Positions 1 to 9,035 of a stretch of DNA of 64,000 nucleotides are shown here, piece after piece. This DNA is from Pseudoalteromonas fuliginea (GTDB lineage Bacteria > Pseudomonadota > Gammaproteobacteria > Enterobacterales > Alteromonadaceae). The translations under genes and the position numbers were made by a program. The notes beneath the pieces were generated by a model. That model was not told the origin of the DNA. It made no database searches and saw only the letters and a program-made list of their open reading frames with translations. The stretch lies in contig NZ_JJNZ01000004.1 of NCBI RefSeq assembly GCF_000690055.1, positions 25,319 through 89,318 on the forward strand. The letters run 5' to 3'. Numbering within the stretch: position 1 is the first letter of the stretch; the number at the start of each line of letters is the position of its first letter.

Positions 1-2220
1 AAAACGCTCTAAGCGTGCTGAACTATGCTCTGGACCTTGACCTTCGTAGCCATGTGGTAACAAAATTGTCAGACCACATAAACGGCCCCACTTTTGCTCA
101 CCAGAACTTAAAAATTGGTCAAATACAACTTGTGCACCGTTGGCAAAGTCACCAAATTGCGCTTCCCAAAGTACTAATGACGTAGGCTCAGCTGTTGCAT
201 AACCATATTCAAAAGCAACGACAGCTTCTTCAGATAAAACAGAGTCGAATACTTGGAAAGTACCTTGATCTTCACTTAAGTGCTGTAGAGGTGTATAAGT
301 AGCACCATCTGATTGACTGTGAACAACAGCATGACGATGAAAGAATGTTCCACGACCTGAATCTTGACCCGTCAAACGGATGTCAGTACCTTCAGTTGCA
401 ATTGTTGCATAAGCAAGTGTTTCTGCCATACCCCAATCAAGAGGCTTCTCACCAGAAGCCATTAACTTACGATCATCGTAAATCTTTTTAACGCGTGACT
501 GTGCTTTATATTGCTCAGGATAAGAAGCAATTTTCTCACCAAGTGCCTTAAGCTCTTCAACAGGTACGCTGGCATCGTAATCAACATCCCATTCATGGCC
601 AACATACTTTGCCCAATCTGAAGAATGTGATGTCTCTGGCTGAATTTCTGAAACAACACAATTTCCTTCATCTAATGCGTTACGATACTCATCGGCTAAG
701 GCTTTTATTTCTTGTTCAGAAAAAGAACCTTCAGCAATAAGTTGATCGGCATAGATTAAACGTGGAACTGGATGCTTTTTAATTTTTTGGTACATTAAAG
801 GCTGCGTAGCATTAGGCTCATCAGCTTCGTTGTGACCATGGCGACGGTAACACACTAAATCGATTACTACGTCACGCTTAAACTGGTTTCTGAAATCAAG
901 TGCAAGTTGAGTAACAAATGCAACTGCTTCAGGGTCATCAGAATTAACGTGGAAGATAGGTGACTGAACCATTTTAGCAATATCAGTACAGTAATCAGTA
1001 GAGCGAACGTCGTCTTGTTTTGATGTAGTAAAACCAACTTGGTTATTTACAACAATACGAATACTACCACCACAACTAAACGCGTTAGTTTGTGATAAAT
1101 TAAATGTTTCTTGTACAACACCTTGACCTGTAACCGCAGAATCACCATGAATTGTGATTGGTAGCGCTTTAATACCAGAGCTATCACCTAAGCGATCTAA
1201 ACGAGCACGAACTGAGCCCATAACTACTGGATTTACAATTTCAAGATGAGACGGGTTAAACGCAAGCGCCATATGAACATTGCCACCTTTAGTAGCAAAG
1301 TCAGATGAATAACCCATGTGGTATTTAACATCACCAGAACTTAATGTTTCTTTGTGTTTACCAGCAAACTCATCAAACAACTCTGATGGATTTTTACCTA
1401 GTACGTTCACAAGCACATTTAAACGACCACGGTGAGCCATACCAATAACAGCTTCTTGTTGGCCGCTTTCACCAGCGCGGTGAATAAGCTCTTTTAACAT
1501 TGGAACTAATGCATCGCCACCTTCAAGTGAGAAACGCTTAGCACCTGGGAACTTAGCCCCTAAATATTTTTCAAGACCATCAGCTGCCGTTAATCCTTTT
1601 AGGATACGCAGCTTTTCTTCTTTTTCGAATTTAGGCCTAGACTGAACAGATTCTAAACGCTGTTGTAACCAACGTTTTTCTTCTGTCGATGTGATGTGCA
1701 TATACTCGGCGCCAATCGAACCACAATATGTAGTTTTTAGTGCTTGGTATAGTTCACCTAAAGGCATAGTATCGCGGCCAACGGCAAACGATCCTACATT
1801 AAATTCGCGGTCAAAATCAGCTGCTGATAAGTCGTGGTAATCTAGCTCTAAATCTCGTACACGTTCTCGTTCCCAAATACCTAATGGATCTAGGTTTGCA
1901 TTTTGGTGTCCACGAAAACGGAAAGCATTAATAAGTTGTAGAACTTTGACCTGTTTAAGGTCACCGCCACTACCCTCTGCTACCACTACTTCTCTATGTT
2001 TGTTTTTGGCAAGCTGTGCAAACTGCGCTCGAACTTCTGAATGTTTTACTTCAACATCCACACCATCAACTTTAGGTAATTGTTCGAACACTTCTCGCCA
2101 TTCTTCTGGCACAGAAGTCGCATCGTCTAAATACGCTTCATAAAGCTCTTCTACATAAGCAACGTTACCGCCGTTTAAATGTGAAGATTCTAGCCATGCC
2201 TTCATCACACCTTCGTGCAT
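1..2220 (-). CDS. sucA: 2-oxoglutarate dehydrogenase E1 component (partial, C-terminus off window)
   Basis: The thiamine-diphosphate E1 subunit of the 2-oxoglutarate dehydrogenase complex decarboxylates 2-oxoglutarate and passes the succinyl group to the E2 lipoyl domain. I read 740 codons with no stop; E. coli SucA has 933 residues, so roughly the last 200 are missing. The N-terminus MHEGVMKAWLESSHL matches the family. Active-site stretches are visible: GMAHRGRLNVL near residue 260, the ThDP-binding GDSAVTGQG near 357 and GHNEADEP near 460. The start at 2220 has an AAAAGGG purine run upstream. It lies 91 bp behind sdhB on the same strand, as in the E. coli sdh-suc operon. Confidence 0.96.
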   Translation of the reverse strand, partial: MHEGVMKAWLESSHLNGGNVAYVEELYEAYLDDATSVPEEWREVFEQLPKVDGVDVEVKHSEVRAQFAQLAKNKHREVVVAEGSGGDLKQVKVLQLINAFRFRGHQNANLDPLGIWERERVRDLELDYHDLSAADFDREFNVGSFAVGRDTMPLGELYQALKTTYCGSIGAEYMHITSTEEKRWLQQRLESVQSRPKFEKEEKLRILKGLTAADGLEKYLGAKFPGAKRFSLEGGDALVPMLKELIHRAGESGQQEAVIGMAHRGRLNVLVNVLGKNPSELFDEFAGKHKETLSSGDVKYHMGYSSDFATKGGNVHMALAFNPSHLEIVNPVVMGSVRARLDRLGDSSGIKALPITIHGDSAVTGQGVVQETFNLSQTNAFSCGGSIRIVVNNQVGFTTSKQDDVRSTDYCTDIAKMVQSPIFHVNSDDPEAVAFVTQLALDFRNQFKRDVVIDLVCYRRHGHNEADEPNATQPLMYQKIKKHPVPRLIYADQLIAEGSFSEQEIKALADEYRNALDEGNCVVSEIQPETSHSSDWAKYVGHEWDVDYDASVPVEELKALGEKIASYPEQYKAQSRVKKIYDDRKLMASGEKPLDWGMAETLAYATIATEGTDIRLTGQDSGRGTFFHRHAVVHSQSDGATYTPLQHLSEDQGTFQVFDSVLSEEAVVAFEYGYATAEPTSLVLWEAQFGDFANGAQVVFDQFLSSGEQKWGRLCGLTILLPHGYEGQGPEHSSARLERF

Positions 2221-2263
2221 TTATAAGCCCTTTTCTTTAGCGCAGAAATTAATAGTTATCATA

Positions 2264-2298
2264 ACAAGATGGCTAATAATCTGTATTAGCCATCTTAC
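2264..2298 (-). other. Intercistronic hairpin between sdhB and sucA
   Basis: Perfect 13-bp inverted repeat, AAGATGGCTAATA at 2266-2278 and TATTAGCCATCTT at 2284-2296, with a 5-nt loop. No T-run follows it on the minus strand, so an intrinsic terminator is unlikely. A role in mRNA processing or stability between the sdh and suc messages is my inference. Confidence 0.6.
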
Positions 2299-2311
2299 GT
2301 TTACTAAGTAA

Positions 2312-3028
2312 TCAAACCGCTCGGTTTAATAACATAGATTTGATTTGCCCAATTGCTTTAGTCGGGTTAAGACCCTTAGGACAAACGCTAACACAGTTCA
2401 TGATACTGTGGCAACGGAACACACTGAACGCATCGTCTAAATCCGCTAAACGTTCTTCAGTTGCTGTATCTCGGCTATCAGCCAAGAAACGGTAAGCGTG
2501 AAGAAGCCCTGCTGGACCAATGAACTTGTCTGGATTCCACCAGAACGAAGGACACGATGTCGAACAACATGCACACAAAATACACTCATAAAGCCCATCT
2601 AATTTATCACGCTCTTCGATGGTTTGAAGACGTTCGCCTGCAGCAGGCTGATCATTAATTAAATAAGGTTTTACTTTTTCGTATTGAGTGTAGAACTGAC
2701 TCATGTCAATAACAAGGTCACGAACCACAGGTAAACCTGGTAATGGACGTACTACGATTTTACCTTTGCCATTTTTTTGTAGCGTAGATAAAGGAGTAAT
2801 ACATGCTAAACCATTTTTACCATTCATGTTAACACCATCAGATCCACACACACCTTCACGGCATGAACGACGGAAAGATAATGTAGGATCTTGTTCTTTT
2901 AAAAGAATAAGTGCATCCAACACCATCATGTCGTGACCTTCCTCTGTTTGCAAGGTGTATTCTTGCATACGAGGAGCGTTGTCAACATCTGGATTATAAC
3001 GATAAACTGAAAATTGTACTTGTGCCAT
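2312..3028 (-). CDS. sdhB: Succinate dehydrogenase iron-sulfur subunit
   Basis: This subunit carries electrons from the SdhA flavin to the quinone site in complex II, at the inner face of the cytoplasmic membrane. The 238-residue protein keeps every cluster ligand at E. coli-like positions: C56, C61, D64 and C76 for the 2Fe-2S centre (Asp as third ligand, as in E. coli), C149, C152, C155 and C216 for 4Fe-4S, and C159, C206 and C212 for 3Fe-4S. An AGGAG ribosome site precedes the ATG. It follows sdhA after 10 bp and is the last sdh gene before sucA. Confidence 0.98.
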   Translation of the reverse strand: MAQVQFSVYRYNPDVDNAPRMQEYTLQTEEGHDMMVLDALILLKEQDPTLSFRRSCREGVCGSDGVNMNGKNGLACITPLSTLQKNGKGKIVVRPLPGLPVVRDLVIDMSQFYTQYEKVKPYLINDQPAAGERLQTIEERDKLDGLYECILCACCSTSCPSFWWNPDKFIGPAGLLHAYRFLADSRDTATEERLADLDDAFSVFRCHSIMNCVSVCPKGLNPTKAIGQIKSMLLNRAV

Positions 3029-3038
3029 CGTCTATCTC

Positions 3039-4811
3039 CTAGTAAACACGTGCTTTAGGTGGGAAAGCTTCACGCGTTTTAGGCGCATAGTTTACATCAC
3101 GCTTGCTCATTTCATCCGTTACAGGATTAAATACTGAGTGACATAACCAGTTTTCGTCATCACGATCTGGGTAGTCAAAGCGAGAATGTGCGCCACGGCT
3201 TTCTGTACGGAAGTTTGCAGCTACTGCAGTTGAGTAAGCTGTTTCCATTAAGTTATCTAGTTCAAGACATTCGATACGCTGCGTATTGAAGTCTGATGAT
3301 TTATCATCAAGACGAGCATGTTGCAGGCGTTCACGAATTTCTTTAAGTTCTTGAAGACCTGTAGCCATTGAATCACCTTCACGGAATACCGAGAAGTTAA
3401 GCTGCATACATTGCTGTAGGTCTTTTTTGATTTGAACTGGATCTTCACCTTGACCAGCCGTTGAGCTTTCCCAACGATTATAACGTGCCAGAGACGCTTC
3501 TAAGTCTGATTCTGAAGCTGACTTTGATACTTCAACATCTTTAAGGTACTTACCTAAGAAGTTACCAGCAGCACGACCAAATACAACTAAATCAAGTAAC
3601 GAGTTACCGCCTAAGCGGTTTGCACCGTGTACAGATACACAGGCAATCTCGCCTACTGCAAATAAACCTTCAACTACTGTTTCTTTGCCTTGAGCATCGA
3701 TTTGTAGCGCTTGGCCATTTACGTTAGTAGGAACACCACCCATCATATAATGACACGTTGGGATTACTGGAATTGGCTCTTTAGCAGGATCAACGTGAGC
3801 AAATGTTTTAGCTAGGTCACATACGCCTGGAAGTCGTAAATTAAGTGTTTCTTCACCTAAGTGGTCAAGTTTTAACTTAAGGTGAGGACCCCAAGGACCA
3901 TCACAACCACGACCTTCACGGATTTCAGTCATCATTGAACGCGCAACAACGTCACGAGACGCTAAGTCTTTCGCGTTTGGTGCATAACGCTCCATGAAGC
4001 GCTCGCCATCTTTATTTAAAAGATAACCGCCTTCACCACGACAACCTTCCGTAACTAGCGTGCCAGCACCAGCTATACCCGTTGGGTGGAACTGCCACAT
4101 TTCCATGTCTTGCATAGAAATACCAGCACGTGTTGCCATACCAACACCATCACCAGTGTTAATGTGGGCATTCGTTGTTGATGCAAATATACGACCTGCA
4201 CCACCAGTGGCAAGCACTACAGCTTTAGATTTGAAATAAGTAATTTCACCTGTTTCAATTTCAATTGCAGTACACCCTACTACATCACCATTATCGTTTT
4301 TAACTAAATCAAGTGCATACCATTCAGAGAATACATTTGTTTTGTTTTTTACGTTTTGTTGATAAAGAAGGTGTAATAGCGCGTGACCAGTTCGGTCAGC
4401 TGCAGCGGCTGTACGCGCGGCTTGTTCACCACCAAAGTTTTTCGATTGACCACCGAAAGGACGTTGGTAAACACGGCCATTTTCAAAACGAGAAAATGGT
4501 AGACCCATGTTTTCTAATTCAGTAATAGCTTCTGGGCCTGTTTGACACATGTATTCGATTGCGTCTTGGTCACCGATAAAATCGGAACCTTTAACGGTAT
4601 CGTACATATGCCATTCCCAGTTGTCTTCGTGTGAATTACCAAGCGCTACTGTAATACCACCTTGTGCAGATACAGTGTGTGAGCGAGTTGGAAATACTTT
4701 AGAAATTAATGCACACGTTTTGCCAGATTCAGTAATTGCTAGAGCGGCACGCATACCTGCACCACCTGCACCAATTACTACGGCGTCAAATTCACGAACA
4801 GAATATTTCAC
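3039..4811 (-). CDS. sdhA: Succinate dehydrogenase flavoprotein subunit
   Basis: Oxidises succinate to fumarate with covalently bound FAD as the catalytic subunit of complex II. The 590-residue length is typical. Residues 10-21 form the Rossmann FAD motif VVIGAGGAG, and H45 in [11 protein letters not shown] is the flavin-linked histidine. [11 protein letters not shown] and the CRGEGG arginine region lie mid-protein, and [10 protein letters not shown] is near residue 355. The start is GTG at 4809-4811, directly touching the sdhD stop; this choice gives [14 protein letters not shown], which aligns with E. coli SdhA. Translational coupling to sdhD is likely. Confidence 0.98.
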   Translation of the reverse strand: MKYSVREFDAVVIGAGGAGMRAALAITESGKTCALISKVFPTRSHTVSAQGGITVALGNSHEDNWEWHMYDTVKGSDFIGDQDAIEYMCQTGPEAITELENMGLPFSRFENGRVYQRPFGGQSKNFGGEQAARTAAAADRTGHALLHLLYQQNVKNKTNVFSEWYALDLVKNDNGDVVGCTAIEIETGEITYFKSKAVVLATGGAGRIFASTTNAHINTGDGVGMATRAGISMQDMEMWQFHPTGIAGAGTLVTEGCRGEGGYLLNKDGERFMERYAPNAKDLASRDVVARSMMTEIREGRGCDGPWGPHLKLKLDHLGEETLNLRLPGVCDLAKTFAHVDPAKEPIPVIPTCHYMMGGVPTNVNGQALQIDAQGKETVVEGLFAVGEIACVSVHGANRLGGNSLLDLVVFGRAAGNFLGKYLKDVEVSKSASESDLEASLARYNRWESSTAGQGEDPVQIKKDLQQCMQLNFSVFREGDSMATGLQELKEIRERLQHARLDDKSSDFNTQRIECLELDNLMETAYSTAVAANFRTESRGAHSRFDYPDRDDENWLCHSVFNPVTDEMSKRDVNYAPKTREAFPPKARVY

Positions 4812-5159
4812 TTAAACACCCCATAATACAATTAGACCAATAGCTACGTACGCAACGGCCATTAGGTTTAATATAAAACCTAAAACAGCACGTAACTTCG
4901 CACACTTAACATAGTCTGTAAGAACTTGCCAAAGGCCAATGCGGGTATGAACCATAACGCAGACAAGGGTAATTAATGTAAACCCTTTCATTGCTAGGTT
5001 AGAGAAGAGGCCTGTCCAGGCTTCGAAAGTGACTTCTGGCGTCGCTAAAAAATAGCCGATAATAAAAATCGCATACGCGCTGATTATTAATGCCGTGGTA
5101 CGTAAAGATACGAAATCTTGTACACCATCACGTTTAAGAGTTGCTTGATTTAAAACCAT
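4812..5159 (-). CDS. sdhD: Succinate dehydrogenase membrane anchor subunit
   Basis: Membrane anchor that helps bind haem b and ubiquinone in complex II. From ATG 5159 the protein has 115 residues, starts MVLNQATLKRDGVQDF like E. coli MVSNASALGRNGVHDF, and has three membrane helices. H71 and the D82-Y83 pair in GLWQVLTDYV sit at the same numbers as E. coli residues assigned to haem and quinone. A GTG two codons upstream (5165) is possible but less likely. The start overlaps the end of sdhC by 10 bp. Confidence 0.95.
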   Translation of the reverse strand: MVLNQATLKRDGVQDFVSLRTTALIISAYAIFIIGYFLATPEVTFEAWTGLFSNLAMKGFTLITLVCVMVHTRIGLWQVLTDYVKCAKLRAVLGFILNLMAVAYVAIGLIVLWGV

Positions 5160-5527
5160 ATCCACACCCCTGCCAATACGGCAAACACAACACCAAGAGC
5201 CATTGAAACTTTAGCGCTGAGGTTACCTGATTCAAGTTCTTCCCAATGTCCCATATCCATAATCATATGACGGATACCACCAATAAGGTGATAACCTAAT
5301 ACAGAAACAGTGCCCCAAGCTATAAATTTGGCAATGAATCCGTTAAACAGACCCTTGACGAATTCAAAACTTTCAGCTGAAGAGAGAGACTCAGACCAAG
5401 CCCAAATGACAAACGTTAAAGCAAAAAACAATGCAACACCGGTGACGCGGTGGAATATTGACGCTTTAGCCGTTGCCGGCATAGATATAGTTGTTAGATC
5501 TAGATTTACAGGTCTTTGCTTTTTCAC
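5150..5527 (-). CDS. sdhC: Succinate dehydrogenase cytochrome b556 subunit
   Basis: Large membrane anchor of complex II and haem b ligand. The open frame extends far upstream, but the family N-terminus (E. coli ...VKKQRPVNLDL) begins at GTG 5525-5527, giving MKKQRPVNLDLTTIS and 125 residues. S23 and R27 in ASIFHR match the E. coli quinone-site S27 and R31, and H80 in GYHLIGGIRH matches the haem ligand H84. There are three transmembrane helices. sdhC is the first gene of the minus-strand sdhCDAB operon. No ATG is available at this position in frame. Confidence 0.93.
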   Translation of the reverse strand: MKKQRPVNLDLTTISMPATAKASIFHRVTGVALFFALTFVIWAWSESLSSAESFEFVKGLFNGFIAKFIAWGTVSVLGYHLIGGIRHMIMDMGHWEELESGNLSAKVSMALGVVFAVLAGVWIWF

Positions 5528-5573
5528 AGTTACTTGCCCATCTTGCTCGCAGTGGAGCTCATCTACTTGCTTT

Positions 5574-5602
5574 TCTAAAAACCCACCAAATATTACTGGT
5601 GG
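5574..5602 (-). promoter_or_regulatory. Terminator-like hairpin in the sdhC leader
   Basis: On the minus strand CCACCA (5602-5597) and TGGTGG (5588-5583) can pair across an 8-nt loop. The sequence continues GTTTTTAG, about 50 nt before the sdhC GTG. The stem is short (6 bp), so attenuation is only a suggestion. Confidence 0.35.
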
Positions 5603-5834
5603 AACTATCAAAGTAAACGTATTAAAACAGTTAAAGTTCACATTTAAGCAAAAGTTAAGCTGTAAAAAAATGTTTACCCAAATACAATGCGGTTTAAAAC
5701 CACTGTTAGTATATATACCCACAGGGCTTTTTACAATTCTTGTTTATTTATAGATGTTTGCGAATTAGCCAATGGTATTATATTTAATTAATACAGAATA
5801 TTTATTATACATATATGCATAATGTTTATAAAAA

Positions 5835-5865
5835 TTGACTTTACACCCCTCTTTCACGTTAAAAT
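5835..5865 (+). promoter_or_regulatory. Putative gltA promoter
   Basis: TTGACT at 5835-5840 and TAAAAT at 5860-5865 resemble sigma70 -35 and -10 boxes, with a long 18-19 bp spacer depending on the -10 register. They lie about 80 bp before the gltA start. Confidence 0.5.
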
Positions 5866-5946
5866 GCGAAGATGTGCTTAAAACAGATTTCAGAACTTTA
5901 AAAATCTAAAAATCAGAATAGATATCTTAATAGGAGATACATAACG

Positions 5947-7233
5947 ATGGCAGATAAAAAAGCCACAGTCCAAATTGATGGGCTAGATCCAATCGAACTT
6001 CCAATTTATCAAGGCACTGCTGGCCAAGATGTAATCGACGTACGTACGTTAGGTTCACATGGTCACTTTACTTATGACCCAGGTTTCATGTCGACTGGTT
6101 CTTGTGAATCTGCAATCACCTACATTGATGGTGGTAAAGGCATTTTACTTCACCGTGGTTACCCAATCGAACAATTAGCTGACGACTCAAACTACATTGA
6201 GTTATGTTATTTACTGTTAAATGGTGAATTACCTTCTAAAGAGCAATACGAAGTTTTTAAGAATGAAATCACTACAAGCACTATGCTTGACGAGAAGATT
6301 GCTAACTTTTTCCAAGGTTTCCGCTTTGACGCTCACCCAATGGCAATGCTTTGTGGTGTAGTGGGTGCGTTATCATCTTTTTATCATGAAGACCTTGATA
6401 TTACTGATGCAGAACAACGTAAAACAAGCGCAGTTAAGCTAGTTGCTAAGTTACCAACTATTGCTGCAATGGCTTATAAAACAAACATCGGCCAACCGTT
6501 TGTATACCCACGTAATGATTTAAGTTATGCAGAAAACTTCTTACATATGATGTTCTCTGTACCTGCTGAAGAATACAAAGTTAACCCTATAACAGCTAAA
6601 GCAATGGATAAAATATTCATGCTTCATGCTGACCATGAACAAAATGCATCAACGTCTACAGTACGTCTTGCAGGTTCGTCTGGTGCTAACCCATACGCTT
6701 GTATTGCTGCTGGTATTGCTTCTCTTTGGGGCCCTGCTCACGGCGGCGCTAATGAAGCATGTTTAAACATGTTAGAAGAAATCGGTTCTGTTGACCGTAT
6801 CGATGAATATGTAGCAAAAGCTAAAGATAAAGCTGACCCGTTCCGCCTTATGGGCTTTGGCCACCGTGTTTACAAAAACTTTGACCCACGCGCTACAGTA
6901 ATGCGTCAAACGTGTCATGAAGTTTTAGCTGAGCTTAATATCCAAGATCCATTGCTTGATATTGCAATGAAACTTGAGAAAATCGCGCTAGAAGACCCGT
7001 ACTTCGTAGAGAAGAAATTGTACCCTAACGTTGATTTCTACTCAGGTATTATCTTAAAAGCGATTGGTATTCCAACAAGTATGTTCACTGTTATTTTTGC
7101 AATGGCACGTACTGTTGGTTGGATCACTCACTGGGACGAGATGTTATCTCAACCTGGTCATAAGATAAGCCGCCCTCGTCAGCTTTATACTGGTTACACA
7201 GCACGTGACTACGTATCAACTGATAAGCGCTAA
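5947..7233 (+). CDS. gltA: Citrate synthase (type II, hexameric-type)
   Basis: Condenses oxaloacetate and acetyl-CoA to citrate, the entry step of the TCA cycle. The 428-residue length (E. coli 427) and sequence are those of the NADH-regulated Gram-negative type. Catalytic residues are in place: H265 in GPAHGGAN, the [13 protein letters not shown] histidine about 40 residues later and the Asp of PNVDFYSGI. An AGGAG ribosome site sits before the ATG. The gene is monocistronic, with a terminator at 7261, and divergent from sdhCDAB. Confidence 0.98.
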   Translation: MADKKATVQIDGLDPIELPIYQGTAGQDVIDVRTLGSHGHFTYDPGFMSTGSCESAITYIDGGKGILLHRGYPIEQLADDSNYIELCYLLLNGELPSKEQYEVFKNEITTSTMLDEKIANFFQGFRFDAHPMAMLCGVVGALSSFYHEDLDITDAEQRKTSAVKLVAKLPTIAAMAYKTNIGQPFVYPRNDLSYAENFLHMMFSVPAEEYKVNPITAKAMDKIFMLHADHEQNASTSTVRLAGSSGANPYACIAAGIASLWGPAHGGANEACLNMLEEIGSVDRIDEYVAKAKDKADPFRLMGFGHRVYKNFDPRATVMRQTCHEVLAELNIQDPLLDIAMKLEKIALEDPYFVEKKLYPNVDFYSGIILKAIGIPTSMFTVIFAMARTVGWITHWDEMLSQPGHKISRPRQLYTGYTARDYVSTDKR

Positions 7234-7260
7234 TCCGCTTTAGTATTGTTTGAATATTTT

Positions 7261-7287
7261 AAAAGGCCGCTTTGCGGCCTTTTTTAT
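7261..7287 (+). terminator. Rho-independent terminator of gltA
   Basis: AAGGCCGC, TTT loop and GCGGCCTT followed by a T-run, starting 28 bp after the gltA stop. Confidence 0.9.
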
Positions 7288-7297
7288 TATTTGTTAC

Positions 7298-7325
7298 TTG
7301 AGAATAATAAAAAAGTGTCTACAAT
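7298..7325 (+). promoter_or_regulatory. Putative csdA promoter
   Basis: TTGAGA at 7298-7303 and TACAAT at 7320-7325 with a 16-bp spacer. Transcription would begin near 7332, only about 6 nt before the first possible ATG (7338). This favours one of the later in-frame ATGs at 7350 or 7359. Confidence 0.5.
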
Positions 7326-7358
7326 TCTCGCCTTAAAATGACTACATTGATGAAGCTA

Positions 7359-8585
7359 ATGACTGTTTTAGAGTTTGACATAAATAAAATTCGAAGTGAC
7401 TTCCCTACCTTAAATCAAACTATAAACGGCTGCCCGCTTGTTTATTTAGACTCAGCTGCAACCTCGCAAAAGCCTCAATCAGTTATTAATGCAATTACTG
7501 AGTTTTATACTTCTCAAAACGCAAATGTACACCGTGGCCGTCACTCGCTCAGCGAACAAGCTACTAATTTATACGAGCAAGCACGAGATAAAATGGCTCA
7601 GTATTTTAATGTGTTCAGCAACGAGATTGTTTGGACAAAAGGCGCTACAGAGGCAATAAACTTGGTCGCTAACGGCTTAAAAAAGCGTTTAGATAAAAGT
7701 CATACCATAATGATATCTCCACTTGAGCATCACGCAAACATAGTGCCTTGGCAAATAGTGAGTCAACAAACAGGAGCTAAGTTAGTATCGCTGCCGCTTA
7801 ATAAAAATGGCACATTAAACACGCTAGAATGCTGTGACTTTATAAAACAAATAAGGCCTACCCTATTAGCTATTACACAAGTATCTAACACACTTGGTAA
7901 TATCACTGACTTATCGCCATTGATTAGAGTAGCAAAAGAGGTAAATTCACTTGTTTTAGTCGATGGTGCGCAAGGTGCACTGCATTTAAAGCCTGATTTA
8001 CGGAAATTAAACTGTGATTTTTATGTCTGCTCAAGCCATAAAATGCTTGGTCCAACAGGCTTAGGTGTACTTTATGGTCGATATGAGGAATTAAACGCCT
8101 TAGATATATATCAATCAGGCGGTGAAATGATCGATAAAGTATATTTAACCCACAGTACTTATCGCCCAGCACCTGCAAAATTTGAAGCCGGCACACCGAA
8201 TATTTCCGGCGTTTTAGGCTTTAGTGCTGCATTAGACTATTTAAATGAATTAGACCACGGTAAAATTCAGCGCTACGAGCAAAAATTATTTAATTATGCA
8301 GCAAAAAAATTGGTAATGATTGAGGGTATTACAATATATAGCAACCTATCTGACAATATTGGTACGCTCTGTTTTAACTTTAATAATGAACATCCTTACG
8401 ATTTGGCAACTTTACTTGACGGATATGGGGTTGCAGTAAGGAGCGGACACCATTGTACACAACCTTTAATGGCACATTTAGGCGTTAATGGAACAGTTAG
8501 AGCTAGTTTAACCTTTTACAATACCTTTGAAGATGTAGATATATTTATCCATTCGCTTAAAAAATGTATCGCTTTATTGGATTAA
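7359..8585 (+). CDS. csdA: Cysteine desulfurase, SufS/CsdA group II
   Basis: PLP enzyme that takes sulfur from cysteine as an enzyme persulfide and yields alanine. The PLP lysine is in CSSHKMLGPTG and the persulfide cysteine in VRSGHHCTQPL, with the flexible-loop spacing of class II enzymes. The ATG at 7359 gives 408 residues and an N-terminus like E. coli CsdA (401). In-frame ATGs at 7338 and 7350 are alternatives, and none has a strong ribosome site. The next gene is a SufE-type acceptor and the convergent one is tcdA, the csdA-csdE-tcdA order of E. coli, so I prefer CsdA over SufS. Confidence 0.9.
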   Translation: MTVLEFDINKIRSDFPTLNQTINGCPLVYLDSAATSQKPQSVINAITEFYTSQNANVHRGRHSLSEQATNLYEQARDKMAQYFNVFSNEIVWTKGATEAINLVANGLKKRLDKSHTIMISPLEHHANIVPWQIVSQQTGAKLVSLPLNKNGTLNTLECCDFIKQIRPTLLAITQVSNTLGNITDLSPLIRVAKEVNSLVLVDGAQGALHLKPDLRKLNCDFYVCSSHKMLGPTGLGVLYGRYEELNALDIYQSGGEMIDKVYLTHSTYRPAPAKFEAGTPNISGVLGFSAALDYLNELDHGKIQRYEQKLFNYAAKKLVMIEGITIYSNLSDNIGTLCFNFNNEHPYDLATLLDGYGVAVRSGHHCTQPLMAHLGVNGTVRASLTFYNTFEDVDIFIHSLKKCIALLD

Positions 8586-8618
8586 ACGTCACTTTAATAG
8601 AATTAATTAGGATAACTC

Positions 8619-9035
8619 ATGACAAATACGTTTAAAAAAGTCACTGAATCTATAAAAAATGCACCCGCTTGGCAGCAAAAATATCGTGAAATAATGCTGT
8701 TGGGTAAAACATTACCTATATTACCAGAATCGCTGAAAATTGATGATGCCCTTGTACCAGGCTGCGAAAGTAAAGTGTGGATGTTTGTAGAGTTTGATTT
8801 AACAGAGAGCTCTTTAGTCGTTATAGGTGACTCAGATACACGTATTGTAAAAGGCTTACTAGCCTTAATATTAGCGCTGTATAACGGTTTAACACCAGAG
8901 CAGGTAATTAAAATTGATGCGTATGAAGAGTTTGAAAAATTAGGCTTAATTAGTCACTTAAGCCCTTCTCGTGGCAATGGAATTAAAGCCATGATTGAAA
9001 AAATAAAAACCATGGCACAACAAAAAGTGCTCTAA
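8619..9035 (+). CDS. csdE: SufE/CsdE-family sulfur acceptor
   Basis: Accepts persulfide sulfur from the CsdA cysteine and stimulates desulfurase activity. The 138-residue protein has the single-domain SufE fold. The acceptor cysteine is C49 in LVPGCESKVW, equivalent to the E. coli CsdE motif VPGCENRVW. It lies 33 bp after csdA on the same strand, so the two are probably co-transcribed. Its last 4 bases overlap the end of the convergent tcdA. Confidence 0.92.
   Translation: MTNTFKKVTESIKNAPAWQQKYREIMLLGKTLPILPESLKIDDALVPGCESKVWMFVEFDLTESSLVVIGDSDTRIVKGLLALILALYNGLTPEQVIKIDAYEEFEKLGLISHLSPSRGNGIKAMIEKIKTMAQQKVL

Larger units (their letters stand above)
5528..5946. other. Divergent sdhC/gltA intergenic region (419 bp)
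   Basis: Very AT-rich shared control region between the sdh and gltA transcription units, the same divergent arrangement as in E. coli. I see a gltA-type promoter near 5835-5865 and a hairpin with a following T-run in the sdhC leader at 5574-5602. No convincing small gene is present; an open frame running upstream from sdhC lacks a family-like sequence. Confidence 0.7.

Noticed and set aside
1946..2143. Open frame opposite sucA
   Set aside because: Low-complexity Ser/Thr-rich translation lying wholly antisense to the well-conserved sucA frame; no ribosome site or family match.
5528..5722. N-terminal extension of sdhC to 190 residues
   Set aside because: The upstream part has no similarity to SdhC; the family N-terminus begins at GTG 5527.
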